This document shows positions 34,899 through 43,151 of a DNA stretch of 64,000 nucleotides, one piece after another. A program made the translations under genes and the position numbers. Origin of the DNA: Candidatus Symbiobacter mobilis CR. Lineage in GTDB: Bacteria > Pseudomonadota > Gammaproteobacteria > Burkholderiales > Burkholderiaceae_C. The notes beneath the pieces were generated by a model. That model was not told the origin of the DNA. It did not search any database and saw only the letters and a list, made by a program, of their open reading frames with translations. The DNA lies in the NCBI RefSeq assembly GCF_000477435.1, contig NC_022576.1:2790001-2854000 (forward strand), in the 5' to 3' direction. Each line of letters begins with the position of its first letter. Within the stretch, counting starts at the first letter, position 1.

Positions 34899-34998
34899 GG
34901 TACGGGTCGTGTATCGCGCAGATCGCGGAAACGGTGTTGGCTACCTGTGGCACGGAATGGGGCAGAAAGGCTTCCTCTATCATGCCGTTTTCCCTCTT

Positions 34999-35107
34999 GT
35001 TACGGTGCAAGTCGCGAAGCGGCTTCTCGAAGCCCCCCCTCGCCCAACGGGAGAGGGGCTGGGGGGTGAGGGAAACTGCCATGACTTTCCTGATCATGGC
35101 AGTTATT
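34999..35107. repeat. dispersed palindromic repeat, copy D (longest)
   Basis: It starts GTTACGGTGCAAGTCGCGAA and passes CGCCCAACGGGAGAGGGGCT. It ends GTGAGGGAAACTGCCATGAC, TTTCCTGATCATGGCAGTTA, TT. It combines the left part of copies A and C with the right part of copy B, so it may be the full-length unit. It lies in the divergent region before the cobalamin-sensor operon. Confidence 0.88.
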
Positions 35108-35142
35108 CCCCGTTGATTCCCCATTTCGTCAGGAGGTTCGCC

Positions 35143-36246
35143 ATGGCGCCCGACGCAGCATTGCTCACCTTGGATGCACAAGGCTTGCAGCGCTTTCTTG
35201 CGATGCAGGATGAGGCTGTCTTGGCGGTGATCCAGCGCTTCTACGAGACCCACGCCGCCGCCTATGAACGGTTTGGTGCGAGCGGGCGGGCATCGTGCCG
35301 GGATGATCTGCACTTTCACCTGGAATTCTTGCGTCCGGTGCTGGAGTTCGGGCTGATTCAACCGATGGTCGATTATCTGGTTTGGCTCGATAGCGTGCTG
35401 TCCTCGCGCTCGGTACCCAGCGAGCACCTTGCGCAGTCGCTCGACTGGTTGGGGGAGTTTTTTGCCCAGCACATGGAACCCCCGGCTGGCGCGGTGGTCG
35501 CAGGGGCGTTGGCGCAAGTCAAAAAAGGGTTTTTGGCTGCGGGCCGCAGCATGGTGGCTCCGCAATGTACCCAGCCCGCATGGTCGCAGGCCCAGGACTT
35601 CGAGCGCGCCTTGCTCAAGGGGGACCAGGGCGCAGCCATGGCGGTGTTGAACACGATGATGGACGAGGGGTGCAGCCTCGTCGATGTCGAGATGCATGTG
35701 ATCCAGCCCGCCCTCTACGCCATTGGAGACAAATGGCAGCGCAACGAGATTTCGGTCGCGCAAGAGCACATGGCTACGGCCATCGTGCAGATGGTGATGA
35801 CTTTTGGGCTTGTTCGCTCGGCCCCTCCTTCGCTGACGGACAGGCGGGTGCTGTTGGCCTGTGTCGAAGGCAACCACCATGCCGTGGGGTTGTCGATGGT
35901 GTCGGACGCCTTTTCGCTGGCAGGGTGGCAGGTGCAGTATCTGGGCGCCAATGTTCCCACTGCGGCCTTGGTGGCGCATGTGCCGGAATACCGGCCGCAT
36001 CTCGTGGGGTTGTCGGTGTCTTTCCCCCAGCATCTGCGCGTGGCACGGCAAGTAATCTGCAAATTGCAGGAAACAATGGGCAAGGAACGCCCTCCGGTGA
36101 TGATCGGCGGGTTGGCGATCAACCGCTTTGGCGCCTTGGCCGACGCCATGGGAGCCGATGCCCAGGGTATCGATGCGCAGGCTGCCGTCGAGCAAGCGCA
36201 GCAGATGGTGCAAGCGCAGCGGATCGTGATAGGGCAGGGTACCTAG
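35143..36246 (+). CDS. cobalamin-binding sensor protein with W-x9-EH photoreceptor motif
   Basis: A 367-residue soluble protein. Residues 1–130 are a helical N-terminal domain. Residues ~150–225 form a B12-binding four-helix cap with W198, nine residues, then E208-H209 (DKWQRNEISVAQEH), the W-x9-EH motif of CarH/LitR-type B12 photoreceptors. Residues ~235–365 form the Rossmann cobalamin domain with GNHHAVGLSMVSDAF. There the D-x-H-x-x-G lower-ligand motif reads N244-x-H246-x-x-G249, so the His is kept and Asp is replaced by Asn. There is no MerR DNA-binding domain. AGGAGG precedes the ATG. A histidine kinase gene follows after three bases, so I infer a light- or cobalamin-responsive input to that kinase. 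Confidence 0.85.
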   Translation: MAPDAALLTLDAQGLQRFLAMQDEAVLAVIQRFYETHAAAYERFGASGRASCRDDLHFHLEFLRPVLEFGLIQPMVDYLVWLDSVLSSRSVPSEHLAQSLDWLGEFFAQHMEPPAGAVVAGALAQVKKGFLAAGRSMVAPQCTQPAWSQAQDFERALLKGDQGAAMAVLNTMMDEGCSLVDVEMHVIQPALYAIGDKWQRNEISVAQEHMATAIVQMVMTFGLVRSAPPSLTDRRVLLACVEGNHHAVGLSMVSDAFSLAGWQVQYLGANVPTAALVAHVPEYRPHLVGLSVSFPQHLRVARQVICKLQETMGKERPPVMIGGLAINRFGALADAMGADAQGIDAQAAVEQAQQMVQAQRIVIGQGT

Positions 36247-36249
36247 CAA

Positions 36250-37605
36250 GTGGGAGGCATACCCACCGCGTTGCAAGAGCTGCTGGGTGTCGTTGCGCTG
36301 GTCGTGAGCCAGGACGGCGCCCTCATCGAAGCCAACGCAGGGCTATACCGATTGCTCCCGACCGTGGAGCCGCCTGCGCACGGTTCGGATGTTGCGCGGT
36401 TCTTCGTGCAACCGGACTTTTCCACCTTGCGCAGCCTGGGTGGGGAACCGGGCGCTGAGGTGTACCGGGGGCTGTTGACCTTCGGGGACATCGATGGAAC
36501 GACAAGAACGCTGCGGTCGGTGGTGACTCGCTGTCCGCAAGCGTTGCAGCAAGGCGCACAGCAAGGATTGTTTTTGCTTGCCGAATTCGATATCGAGGAA
36601 CTGGAGCGCGTGACCGACACCGTCTTGCAGCTCAACCAAGACTATGCGCGTACCCAGATGGAATTGGCGCGCAGCAACTTCCAGCTCAAGCAGAACAAGC
36701 AAGCGCTAGAACAGTCCGTACAGGCGCTACAGCACGCCAACGACAAGCTCTCCATGGCGCAAGATCAGCTCGTGCAGTCGGAAAAGCTCGCATCGATCGG
36801 GCTGCTGGCCGCAGGGGTGGCGCACGAGATCAACAACCCGGTGGGGTTTCTCAAGTCCCACTGCGCTGCGCTGCAAGACTACGTGCAAGAGCTGTTTTCC
36901 GTGGTCGATGGCTGCGAAGCGGCTGTGGCGAAGGGAACGGATGCAGTGGCTGCGATGGACTCTGTGCGGGAATGCTGCGCCTGCGTCGATCTGGACTTTC
37001 TGCGCGAGGACATCCCCCCACTCATCGCAGAATCCATCGCCGGGCTGGATCGCATCGCACGCATCGTTCGCTCCCTGCGGGATTTTGCGGGCATCGACAT
37101 CGCCACGGAATGGATCGAAGCCGACCTCCACACTGGGATCGACAGCATGCTGGAAGTCGTCTGGAACCAGGTCGGGGGGCGTTGTGTGTTGGCCAAAGAG
37201 TTTGGGGACATTCCCCGGGTGCAGTGCGTTCCTTCCCAGCTCAACCAGGTTTTTCTGCAATTGCTTGCCAACGCCTGCGCTGCCATCGACGGTAGGGGAA
37301 CCATCTTCCTCCGCACCAGAACGATGGGAGAGGCGGGCGAGGAAGTATGCGTGGAAGTTGCCGACACCGGCAAGGGCATGGACGCCGAGCAGCGCAAACA
37401 TATCTTCGACCCGTTTTACACGACGCGGCCCATCGGCAAGGGAACGGGGCTGGGGTTGTCTGCGTCGCTGGGGGTCGTCACTGCCCACGGGGGGCGCATC
37501 GAAGTGGACAGCGAGCCAGGCAAAGGCTCGGTGTTTCGGGTGATTCTGCCGGTGCGCCGTAGCGGCGAGGGATGCAGCGGCGAAGGCTCCAGCGCCAAGC
37601 GATGA
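36250..37605 (+). CDS. sensor histidine kinase paired with cobalamin sensor
   Basis: A 451-residue soluble kinase starting with GTG. The N-terminal ~115 residues look PAS-like (VVALVVSQDGALIEANAGLY). A coiled coil at about 120–180 follows (LQLNQDYARTQMELARSNFQ). The phosphoacceptor is H192 in GVAHEINNPVGFLKSH. The ATPase part has QVFLQLLANACAAI (N box), ADTGKGM (G1), FDPFYTTRPIGKGTGLGLS (F/G2) and GSVFRVILP. It has no transmembrane segment and is cotranscribed with the cobalamin sensor three bases upstream. No response regulator is adjacent. Its stop abuts the stop of the convergent carbonic anhydrase gene inside a shared TGATCA. Confidence 0.92.
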   Translation: MGGIPTALQELLGVVALVVSQDGALIEANAGLYRLLPTVEPPAHGSDVARFFVQPDFSTLRSLGGEPGAEVYRGLLTFGDIDGTTRTLRSVVTRCPQALQQGAQQGLFLLAEFDIEELERVTDTVLQLNQDYARTQMELARSNFQLKQNKQALEQSVQALQHANDKLSMAQDQLVQSEKLASIGLLAAGVAHEINNPVGFLKSHCAALQDYVQELFSVVDGCEAAVAKGTDAVAAMDSVRECCACVDLDFLREDIPPLIAESIAGLDRIARIVRSLRDFAGIDIATEWIEADLHTGIDSMLEVVWNQVGGRCVLAKEFGDIPRVQCVPSQLNQVFLQLLANACAAIDGRGTIFLRTRTMGEAGEEVCVEVADTGKGMDAEQRKHIFDPFYTTRPIGKGTGLGLSASLGVVTAHGGRIEVDSEPGKGSVFRVILPVRRSGEGCSGEGSSAKR

Positions 37606-38706
37606 TCATTGCGCGTCCCGCACCACCCGTCCGTTCAGGGGCTGCACGGGCCGGGCGTTTTGGGGGTAGAGCTGCTGGAACATCCGAATCTGTTCGCGGC
37701 TCAGGGTCGTGGCCTGTTTGAGCACCATCCACAGCACGCCTTCGGTGCAAGGGGGGGTAGTGAGTGACCCCAGAAACTGGTAGTAGCGCCGATCCTTGGG
37801 AAGCAGCTCGTTGACATCGACGATATCCTGCGGCATCCGTACCGTATCGCCCATGTCCAGCGGCATGTAAGTCCAGACCTTGTCAATCAGGGGATTGGCT
37901 GTGCCCTGATCGAGTAGTACGGCGATGACAGCCAGGCGGTCGTCAGCACTCTTGTGTACCAGGTGCGCAACCATCGGGAAGCTGCGGAAATTGATCTGCT
38001 CTTCCGAAGGTGCGTGGAAATGGAACTGAATCAGGCGATAGGCCACTCCACGCACAACCAGGATGTTTTCCCCATACACATCGACCTGGATAGAGTGCCC
38101 ATTGTTGGTAACTGTGCCGCCAGATGGGTGGTAGTCGAATTGCAACGGTTCCGCCGGTCCTAGCAGGGTGGAAGAAGTTTCAATGTTGATCGGGGCTTGG
38201 CGTTTGCCCGTTGCGCAGGTGGCAAATTCGGGCTTGAGTCGACCCCAGGCATGGGGCCCCGTGTCGCCGGAATACGACCAATGTACATCGCCGTGGCCAT
38301 GTGCGCCGTGTTCCACCGGGGCTGCGTGCCCATACGGAGCATTGGTGGAGGGTACTGGGTGGCCGTTGTGTCCGGTATTGGCCACTGCTGGGCGCGGGGC
38401 GTGCTTTGCCTTGGCGGCTGCGGGGTGCGCCATGGCAGGCGCGGGCCTTGGCGGGGGAGGAGGGGGTTCCGTGATGACCAGTGTGAGCCGTTTTTTCTCG
38501 ATGTGTTGTTCCTTGAGCGCACGCTCAATGTCATCGGTCAGCCCACTCCCGGTAGCCGATCCATGCGCAGCAGGCTTGGGCGCAGCAGCCACCTTGCCGT
38601 GCGCGGCGGGGACGGGGACATGCGCGCCGGGCGCGTGGTCTGCTGCAAGGGCGGCGGAACAGGCCAGCATGAGTGCGGCTGGGAACAAGCCCCACTTGCG
38701 TGTCAT
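37606..38706 (-). CDS. periplasmic alpha-carbonic anhydrase with His/Pro-rich linker
   Basis: A 366-residue precursor: signal peptide 1–22 (LFPAALMLACSAALAA), a His/Pro/Ala-rich linker of ~115 residues, and an alpha-type carbonic anhydrase domain from about 140. The zinc ligands are H229 and H231 in QFHFHAPSE and H248 in MVAHLVHK; the active-site wall SLTTPPCTEGVLWMVL is present. It interconverts CO2 and bicarbonate in the periplasm. The linker (with GHAAPVEHGAHGHGD) is unusual and could bind metal. A short amphipathic helix is embedded in it (TDDIERALKEQHIEKKRLTL). The start was chosen for the signal peptide. Confidence 0.9.
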   Translation of the reverse strand: MTRKWGLFPAALMLACSAALAADHAPGAHVPVPAAHGKVAAAPKPAAHGSATGSGLTDDIERALKEQHIEKKRLTLVITEPPPPPPRPAPAMAHPAAAKAKHAPRPAVANTGHNGHPVPSTNAPYGHAAPVEHGAHGHGDVHWSYSGDTGPHAWGRLKPEFATCATGKRQAPINIETSSTLLGPAEPLQFDYHPSGGTVTNNGHSIQVDVYGENILVVRGVAYRLIQFHFHAPSEEQINFRSFPMVAHLVHKSADDRLAVIAVLLDQGTANPLIDKVWTYMPLDMGDTVRMPQDIVDVNELLPKDRRYYQFLGSLTTPPCTEGVLWMVLKQATTLSREQIRMFQQLYPQNARPVQPLNGRVVRDAQ

Positions 38707-38830
38707 GGGGCGAGTGCGAACCAAGGTCAGGGCATCGGGGCCAGAAGGGGGAGTGAGGCAGCAACGCATAAGAAGTGGGGGACGTGATAGTCCGCAGGGA
38801 GAAGGGATGCAGCACTCGCTGCCATAGGCA

Positions 38831-38872
38831 GGGTACGAATGGCAGCGTACGAATGGCGGGGTACGAATGGGC
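38831..38872. repeat. 14-bp tandem repeat, three imperfect copies
   Basis: GGGTACGAATGGCA, GCGTACGAATGGCG and GGGTACGAATGGGC follow one another. The unit length equals that of the array before folC, but the sequence differs. Confidence 0.85.
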
Positions 38873-38998
38873 CTGCACGCACGGGCGTGGCGGGATAGGG
38901 CGGGGAGCCAAGGGATCACAAGCCCTGTCAATCCATTCTGGCACGGGTAGCCTGGCGCCAAAAGCCAAAAAAACAGCCAGGGCTTTGCGTAGACGTTG

Positions 38999-39049
38999 CG
39001 CATCAGGAAAGTCGTGGCCGTTTCCTTCGCCCCCATCCCCTTTCCCGCT
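38999..39049 (-). repeat. dispersed palindromic repeat, partial copy E
   Basis: On the minus strand it reads GGCGAAGGAAACGGCCACGA and CTTTCCTGATG, matching the right-hand end of copies B and D. Confidence 0.6.
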
Positions 39050-39427
39050 TTGCTCAGGTACGTACCTATCTTGTCTGCCATGGCAAACCACAGCAATTTC
39101 CCTTTCTCTGCGATCGGCGCAAGGATTCTTTGCCCGTTGTAGGAGCGATGGATGTCGTGATGACCGCGCTGGCTTGGGTGGGAGAAAACCAAGCCGTGCG
39201 GGGCGGGCTACCCCGGGTGGTACGATGCTACTGTGATGTAGCGCACGTTTTGGGTGGTACACCTTGCAACAACCTGTAACATTTGTCACCTTTGTACATA
39301 CTATGGTGCCATGTATAGCGGGTGCCATGTGAGGCGTATTTGACGGATGTGTCCTGGGTTCGCTTCCTCCTGTACGCAGTATTTCCGAATTTTTTTCTGA
39401 CTTTTTTCCTATCCTGAGAGATTTATC

Positions 39428-40066
39428 ATGCAAAACGTCTTGACCTCCACTTTTCGTACGATGCTCGGCGGTGCTTTGGCGATGACCTTGCTGGCATCGG
39501 CAGCTTATGCAGTCAAACCTGCTGATACCGATACTAATGTCTTGAACCCTCTGAGCAGTGTGTACTGCAGCGATTCTGACGTGACCACGGGCAATGGTGG
39601 TTTCACAGGGTGCTTGGGTGCGTTCGCAGGGAATATCGACAACCAGTTTGATGCCATCCGCGCTGCCGCGTCAGCAGGCTTGGGGCTGCAACTCGGTGCG
39701 TACTACAGCAGCGAAGCGTTTGCTGATGCAGGGAACCCATTCCTGGAAAACGTGGGAGCGGTTGATACCGGGCTGATCCAGTTTGACGCGCCGCAAACGG
39801 GGTTGTTTGTGCTGGGCCTCAAGCAAGGCAATTCTTTCAGCCTGTACGCCTTTGACGGCAGTGCGGTCAGCGGCGGTATCGCATCCTTGCGATATGACAA
39901 TACTGGAGTAGTGGATCACAAGGGTTCGCACAGTGATCTTTCCCACGCTGGGTATTTCGCTGCAACGTCCGTAACTCCCGTCCCCGAACCCGAATCGCTG
40001 GCGATGTTGCTCGCCGGTCTGGGGGTGCTGGGGGTGGCGGTGCGCAGGCGCGCTGCCCGTGCGTAA
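39428..40066 (+). CDS. PEP-CTERM sorting domain protein
   Basis: A 212-residue exported protein. The signal peptide is about residues 1–28 (GGALAMTLLASAAYA). The mature part is small, acidic and Gly/Asp-rich, with two Cys (VYCSDSDV; GCLGAF). The C-terminus is a classical PEP-CTERM tag: VPEPESLAMLLAGLGVLGVAVRRRAARA divides into VPEPES, a hydrophobic helix and a basic tail. Such proteins are processed by exosortase (EpsH) and are linked to extracellular polysaccharide. No exosortase gene is in this window. A strong terminator follows at 40149. Confidence 0.92.
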   Translation: MQNVLTSTFRTMLGGALAMTLLASAAYAVKPADTDTNVLNPLSSVYCSDSDVTTGNGGFTGCLGAFAGNIDNQFDAIRAAASAGLGLQLGAYYSSEAFADAGNPFLENVGAVDTGLIQFDAPQTGLFVLGLKQGNSFSLYAFDGSAVSGGIASLRYDNTGVVDHKGSHSDLSHAGYFAATSVTPVPEPESLAMLLAGLGVLGVAVRRRAARA

Positions 40067-40148
40067 GCGGTAGGGCTGCTGCGTACTAACCTGAGGTTGC
40101 ACCTTTTTGGGTGGCCATGGAGCCCGGTGTGCCGGGCCAAGCAAGTTA

Positions 40149-40170
40149 GGGGGGCTAAGGCCCCCTTTTC
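40149..40170 (+). terminator. rho-independent terminator after the PEP-CTERM gene
   Basis: GGGGGGCTAAGGCCCCC followed by TTTTC: a GGGGGC/GCCCCC stem with a short loop and a T-run. It separates the PEP-CTERM gene from dapF. Confidence 0.8.
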
Positions 40171-40226
40171 TATTGGTGGTTCCCTCCCAGCTTGATGGCT
40201 GTTTGATGGGGGCCATTTTGGCGACT

Positions 40227-41168
40227 ATGCGACTTTCCTTTGCCAAGATGCACGGAGCGGGCAACGATTTCATCGTGCTCGACGAAACCCGATCCCGCCT
40301 GGGGTTGACGGCTGCTGCGTACCGCTTTCTGGCAGACCGGCGGTTTGGCGTAGGGGCAGACCAAATCCTGACGGTGCGGCCAGCGCCCGAACCCGGGGTC
40401 GATTTTGCGTACCACATCCACAATGCCGACGGGGGAGAGGTCGAGCAATGCGGGAACGGGGCACGCTGCTTTGCCCGCTATGTGCGCGATGCGGGGTTGA
40501 CGGACAAAAACGTCCTCCGAGTCTGGACTCGGGCCGGGGTGATCGAACCCACGCTGGTGGCCGATGGCCGTGTGCGGGTCGATATGGGGCCGCCGATGTT
40601 TGCGTTGGGGCAGGTGCCCTTTGATGTGGATGGAGTGCGCGCCCGGCCCTGCGGAACGTGGGAACAATGGCCGTTGGCTTGGGGCGCTGCCCAAAAATCG
40701 GCGCGGGAACGGGCATCGGAACCGGCATGGAAATCAGCGTGGGAATCGGTATCGGAACCGGCATGGGTGTGCGTGCTCTCGATGGGGAACCCCCACGCCG
40801 TGCTCCGGGTCGACGATGTGGAAACGGCTCCAGTGGCCTTGTGGGGCCCGTTGATCGAAAACCATCCCCGTTTTCCCCGGCGGGTCAACGCTGGCTTTTT
40901 GCAGGTGATCGACCGGAGCCATGTTCGCTTGCGTGTGTATGAACGTGGGGCGGGGGAGACGCTGGCGTGCGGCACCGGGGCCTGCGCTGCAGTGGTCGCG
41001 GGGGTTCGCGCCGGGTGGCTCGATGCCGAAGTGGACGTAGCCATGCGAGGCGGTGCGCTGACCGTGCGGTGGGATGGGGCAGACACCCCCGTGTGGTTGA
41101 CCGGGCCAGCGGTGTTCGTTTTTCGGGGGGAAATCGACATCTCCGACGATTTGCTGACTGCCCCCTAA
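40227..41168 (+). CDS. dapF: diaminopimelate epimerase with low-complexity insertion
   Basis: A 313-residue enzyme converting LL- to meso-diaminopimelate for lysine and peptidoglycan synthesis. The catalytic cysteines are C75 in [13 protein letters not shown] and C248 in [24 protein letters not shown] opens the family homology, so I chose the ATG at 40227; an ATG seven codons earlier is possible. About residues 155–181 are a low-complexity insertion in which SEPAW occurs twice (36 bp apart). It lies just before the conserved LSMGNPHAV and accounts for much of the extra length over the usual ~275. The insertion DNA has hexanucleotide periodicity. Confidence 0.95.
   Translation: MRLSFAKMHGAGNDFIVLDETRSRLGLTAAAYRFLADRRFGVGADQILTVRPAPEPGVDFAYHIHNADGGEVEQCGNGARCFARYVRDAGLTDKNVLRVWTRAGVIEPTLVADGRVRVDMGPPMFALGQVPFDVDGVRARPCGTWEQWPLAWGAAQKSARERASEPAWKSAWESVSEPAWVCVLSMGNPHAVLRVDDVETAPVALWGPLIENHPRFPRRVNAGFLQVIDRSHVRLRVYERGAGETLACGTGACAAVVAGVRAGWLDAEVDVAMRGGALTVRWDGADTPVWLTGPAVFVFRGEIDISDDLLTAP
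40700..40770. repeat. degenerate hexanucleotide/36-bp repeat inside dapF
   Basis: ATCGGAACCGGCATGG occurs at 40715–40730 and 40751–40766, 36 bp apart. The whole stretch is built of GGNATC/GGAACC-like hexamers in one phase. It encodes the SEPAW-containing insertion. Confidence 0.8.
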
Positions 41169-41268
41169 GCGCGCCGCACTCCCCGTCATACTCCGTGCCG
41201 TTAGCCGTTAGCCGTTAGCTGACCCGCACCGCCCTCTGCATTCCTGACTGCCCTCTCGACCGAATACC

Positions 41269-42033
41269 GTGCCGAATACGAATACGAATACGAATACGAA
41301 AGCCACTGCAACTGCGAACGCTACGCCTGCGTGTACCCCGGCCATGACGGAAGCGGAGATTGCTGCATATCTGCAATCCAGCCCAGAATTCTTTTTGCGC
41401 CACCCCCAGGCATTGATGCCGGGGGAAGCGGATGCCCCCGGCGTGGCCACGGCTGGGGCGCTGCGGCGGCAGGGGCTGCGAATCCGCTTGCTCGAACGCC
41501 GCGTATTCGACTTGCAGCATGCGTCGGATGATCGCGTAGTGGCGTGGCAGGATTTGCTGCACTGGGCGTGCGCGATGTTTGGCCATCGCGACGAACACTC
41601 CTTGCCGCAGTGGATCGTCGAAGAGAGCAAGAAACGCCTGGATGTGGCACAGGCTTGCGTCAAGCTGTGGGATCTGCGCCCGGAATTCGCCGTCTGCGCC
41701 TTTGCCCAGGATGTGGGTGACAACGCACGGCTGCTGGCAGCTTCTCTGACCGAACCCTACTGCGGCCCGAATACAGGGTTGGAAGTCACCCAGTGGCTGC
41801 ATGACCCCCATGCCGCTGCCTCCATAGCCGTCCTGCCCTTGCGTGCAGGAGACAACGAAGAGGGGCCAGACTGGAAAAATGCCCCGGACTGGAAAAAAGC
41901 CGCATCCAGCCCGTCTTTTGGCCTGCTGGTGCTGGGGAGCGCAGACACCCACCGCTTTCACGGCGCGATGGACACCAGCCTGCTCGCCGGGGTGGCTGCC
42001 TTGGTTGGCGCTGCGCTATCTCGTCTGCGCTGA
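41269..42033 (+). CDS. DUF484 family protein
   Basis: A 254-residue protein if started at GTG 41269; 229 from ATG 41344. The DUF484 hallmarks are MTEAEIAAYLQSSPEFFLRH (normal family N-terminus), LRIRLLERRVFDLQHASDDR and a GAF-like C-terminal half with ASIAVLPLRA and FGLLVLGSADTHRFH. The upstream extension is MPNTNTNTNTKATATANATP, encoded by a GAATAC hexamer array. The ATG start fits the family better. The gene follows dapF, its usual neighbour; xerC, often next, is absent. The molecular function of DUF484 is unknown. Confidence 0.87.
   Translation: MPNTNTNTNTKATATANATPACTPAMTEAEIAAYLQSSPEFFLRHPQALMPGEADAPGVATAGALRRQGLRIRLLERRVFDLQHASDDRVVAWQDLLHWACAMFGHRDEHSLPQWIVEESKKRLDVAQACVKLWDLRPEFAVCAFAQDVGDNARLLAASLTEPYCGPNTGLEVTQWLHDPHAAASIAVLPLRAGDNEEGPDWKNAPDWKKAASSPSFGLLVLGSADTHRFHGAMDTSLLAGVAALVGAALSRLR
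41271..41303. repeat. hexanucleotide tandem repeat at the DUF484 5' end
   Basis: Four complete GAATAC units followed by GAA, after a further GAATAC eight bases upstream. It is in frame, coding alternating Asn-Thr after the GTG start, so copy-number changes would alter length, not frame. Confidence 0.85.
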
Positions 42034-42144
42034 GTCGGGAAAGCGCCGCCTGCACGCAAACAGCACCGAAGGTGCGTCTCATGGACTAGCTGGGTTGAAG
42101 GTAGCCGAGCGCGGTGCGGCGGTCGCAACCCTGTTACGGCAATG

Positions 42145-42627
42145 TCAGGAACTGCCGCGCAAGCGATGCTTCATGGCGCGTTCGACTTCCCGTTTCCCTT
42201 CGCGATCCGCAATGGTGTTGCGTTTGTCGTGTTCGGCCTTGCCTTTGGCCAGGGCTACCTCGCATTTCACCTTGCCGTCCTTCCAGTACAGGCGCGTGGG
42301 AACGAGGGTGTAGCCTTTTTGCTCGACCTTGCCGATCAGCCGACGAATCTCGGCCTTGTGCATCAGCAGCTTGCGGGTACGTGCCTTCTCTGGTTGTACG
42401 TGGGTCGATGCCGTTCCCAGGGGGTTGATCTGTAAGCCGATCGTGAACAGTTCCCCTTGGCGCAGCACCACATAGCCATCCGTCAACTGCACTTTGCCTG
42501 CGCGCAGGGATTTGACTTCCCACCCTTGCAGGACGATACCGGCCTCGAAACGTTCCTCGAAAAAGTACTGGAACGGGGCTTTTTTGTTGTCGACGATGCG
42601 GGAAGGGGGGGCAGAGTGCTTGGCCAT
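42145..42627 (-). CDS. smpB: SsrA-binding protein
   Basis: A 160-residue tmRNA partner for ribosome rescue. [20 protein letters not shown] and [20 protein letters not shown] are the OB-fold core, and [20 protein letters not shown] and [11 protein letters not shown] the conserved C-terminal part. The length is normal. It is divergent from the RatA gene, the common order in betaproteobacteria and gammaproteobacteria. Confidence 0.97.
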   Translation of the reverse strand: MAKHSAPPSRIVDNKKAPFQYFFEERFEAGIVLQGWEVKSLRAGKVQLTDGYVVLRQGELFTIGLQINPLGTASTHVQPEKARTRKLLMHKAEIRRLIGKVEQKGYTLVPTRLYWKDGKVKCEVALAKGKAEHDKRNTIADREGKREVERAMKHRLRGSS

Positions 42628-42685
42628 AGAGAGAGGCTGCGCAAAAAAAGCAGGTCACTACAATTTCTTGGAGCAAAACCATTGT

Positions 42686-43126
42686 ATGAAGACCGTCCAC
42701 AAGTCCGTTCTGATCTGGTACAGCCCGGCTGAGATGTATCGGCTGGTGACGGATGTGGACAGCTACCCGCGATTCCTCCCTTGGTGCGACCATGCCCGCG
42801 TCGTCACGCAGGAACCAGAGGGGATGACGGCAGAGATCGGCATTTCCTTTGCCGGGTTGCGCCAGAGCTTCGTGACCCGCAACAGACACGTGGAAGATCG
42901 CCAAGTGGCCATGCATTTGGTGCGCGGCCCGTTTTCGAGGCTGGAAGGGCACTGGAACTTTCACCCGGTGGGGGATGGCCAGCGCCGGGCATGCAAAGTC
43001 GAGCTGGTATTGACCTACGGCTTCGAAAGAACCTTTGGGCTATTGATTGGCCCGATGTTCGACAAGGTGGCGGCCACCATGGTCGATGCTTTCGTTCGCC
43101 GCGCTCGTGAGGTGTATGGCGAATAA
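42686..43126 (+). CDS. ratA: RatA/Coq10 START-domain protein
   Basis: A 146-residue single START-like domain. MKTVHKSVLIWYSPAEMYRL and VTDVDSYPRFLPWCDHARVV form the family signature; LRQSFVTRNRH and YGFERTFGLLIGPMFDKVAA follow. Members bind a quinone or hydrophobic ligand (Coq10) or inhibit 70S assembly (RatA in E. coli). Which role applies here is unknown. The divergent position next to smpB is typical. Confidence 0.93.
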   Translation: MKTVHKSVLIWYSPAEMYRLVTDVDSYPRFLPWCDHARVVTQEPEGMTAEIGISFAGLRQSFVTRNRHVEDRQVAMHLVRGPFSRLEGHWNFHPVGDGQRRACKVELVLTYGFERTFGLLIGPMFDKVAATMVDAFVRRAREVYGE

Positions 43127-43151
43127 GAACCAGTCCTTGCTGTTGGACCTC

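Larger units (their letters stand above)
38707..39427. other. 721-bp gene-free region
   Basis: No convincing gene. It holds a 14-bp tandem repeat (38831–38872), a partial dispersed repeat (38999–39049), and an AT-rich leader before the PEP-CTERM gene. The long frames through it have no protein character. Confidence 0.6.

Noticed and set aside
39251..39266. Possible sigma-54 promoter (TGGTACACCTTGCA) before the PEP-CTERM gene
   Set aside because: The GG-to-GC distance is 10 bp instead of the required 12, so it cannot be a normal -24/-12 promoter.
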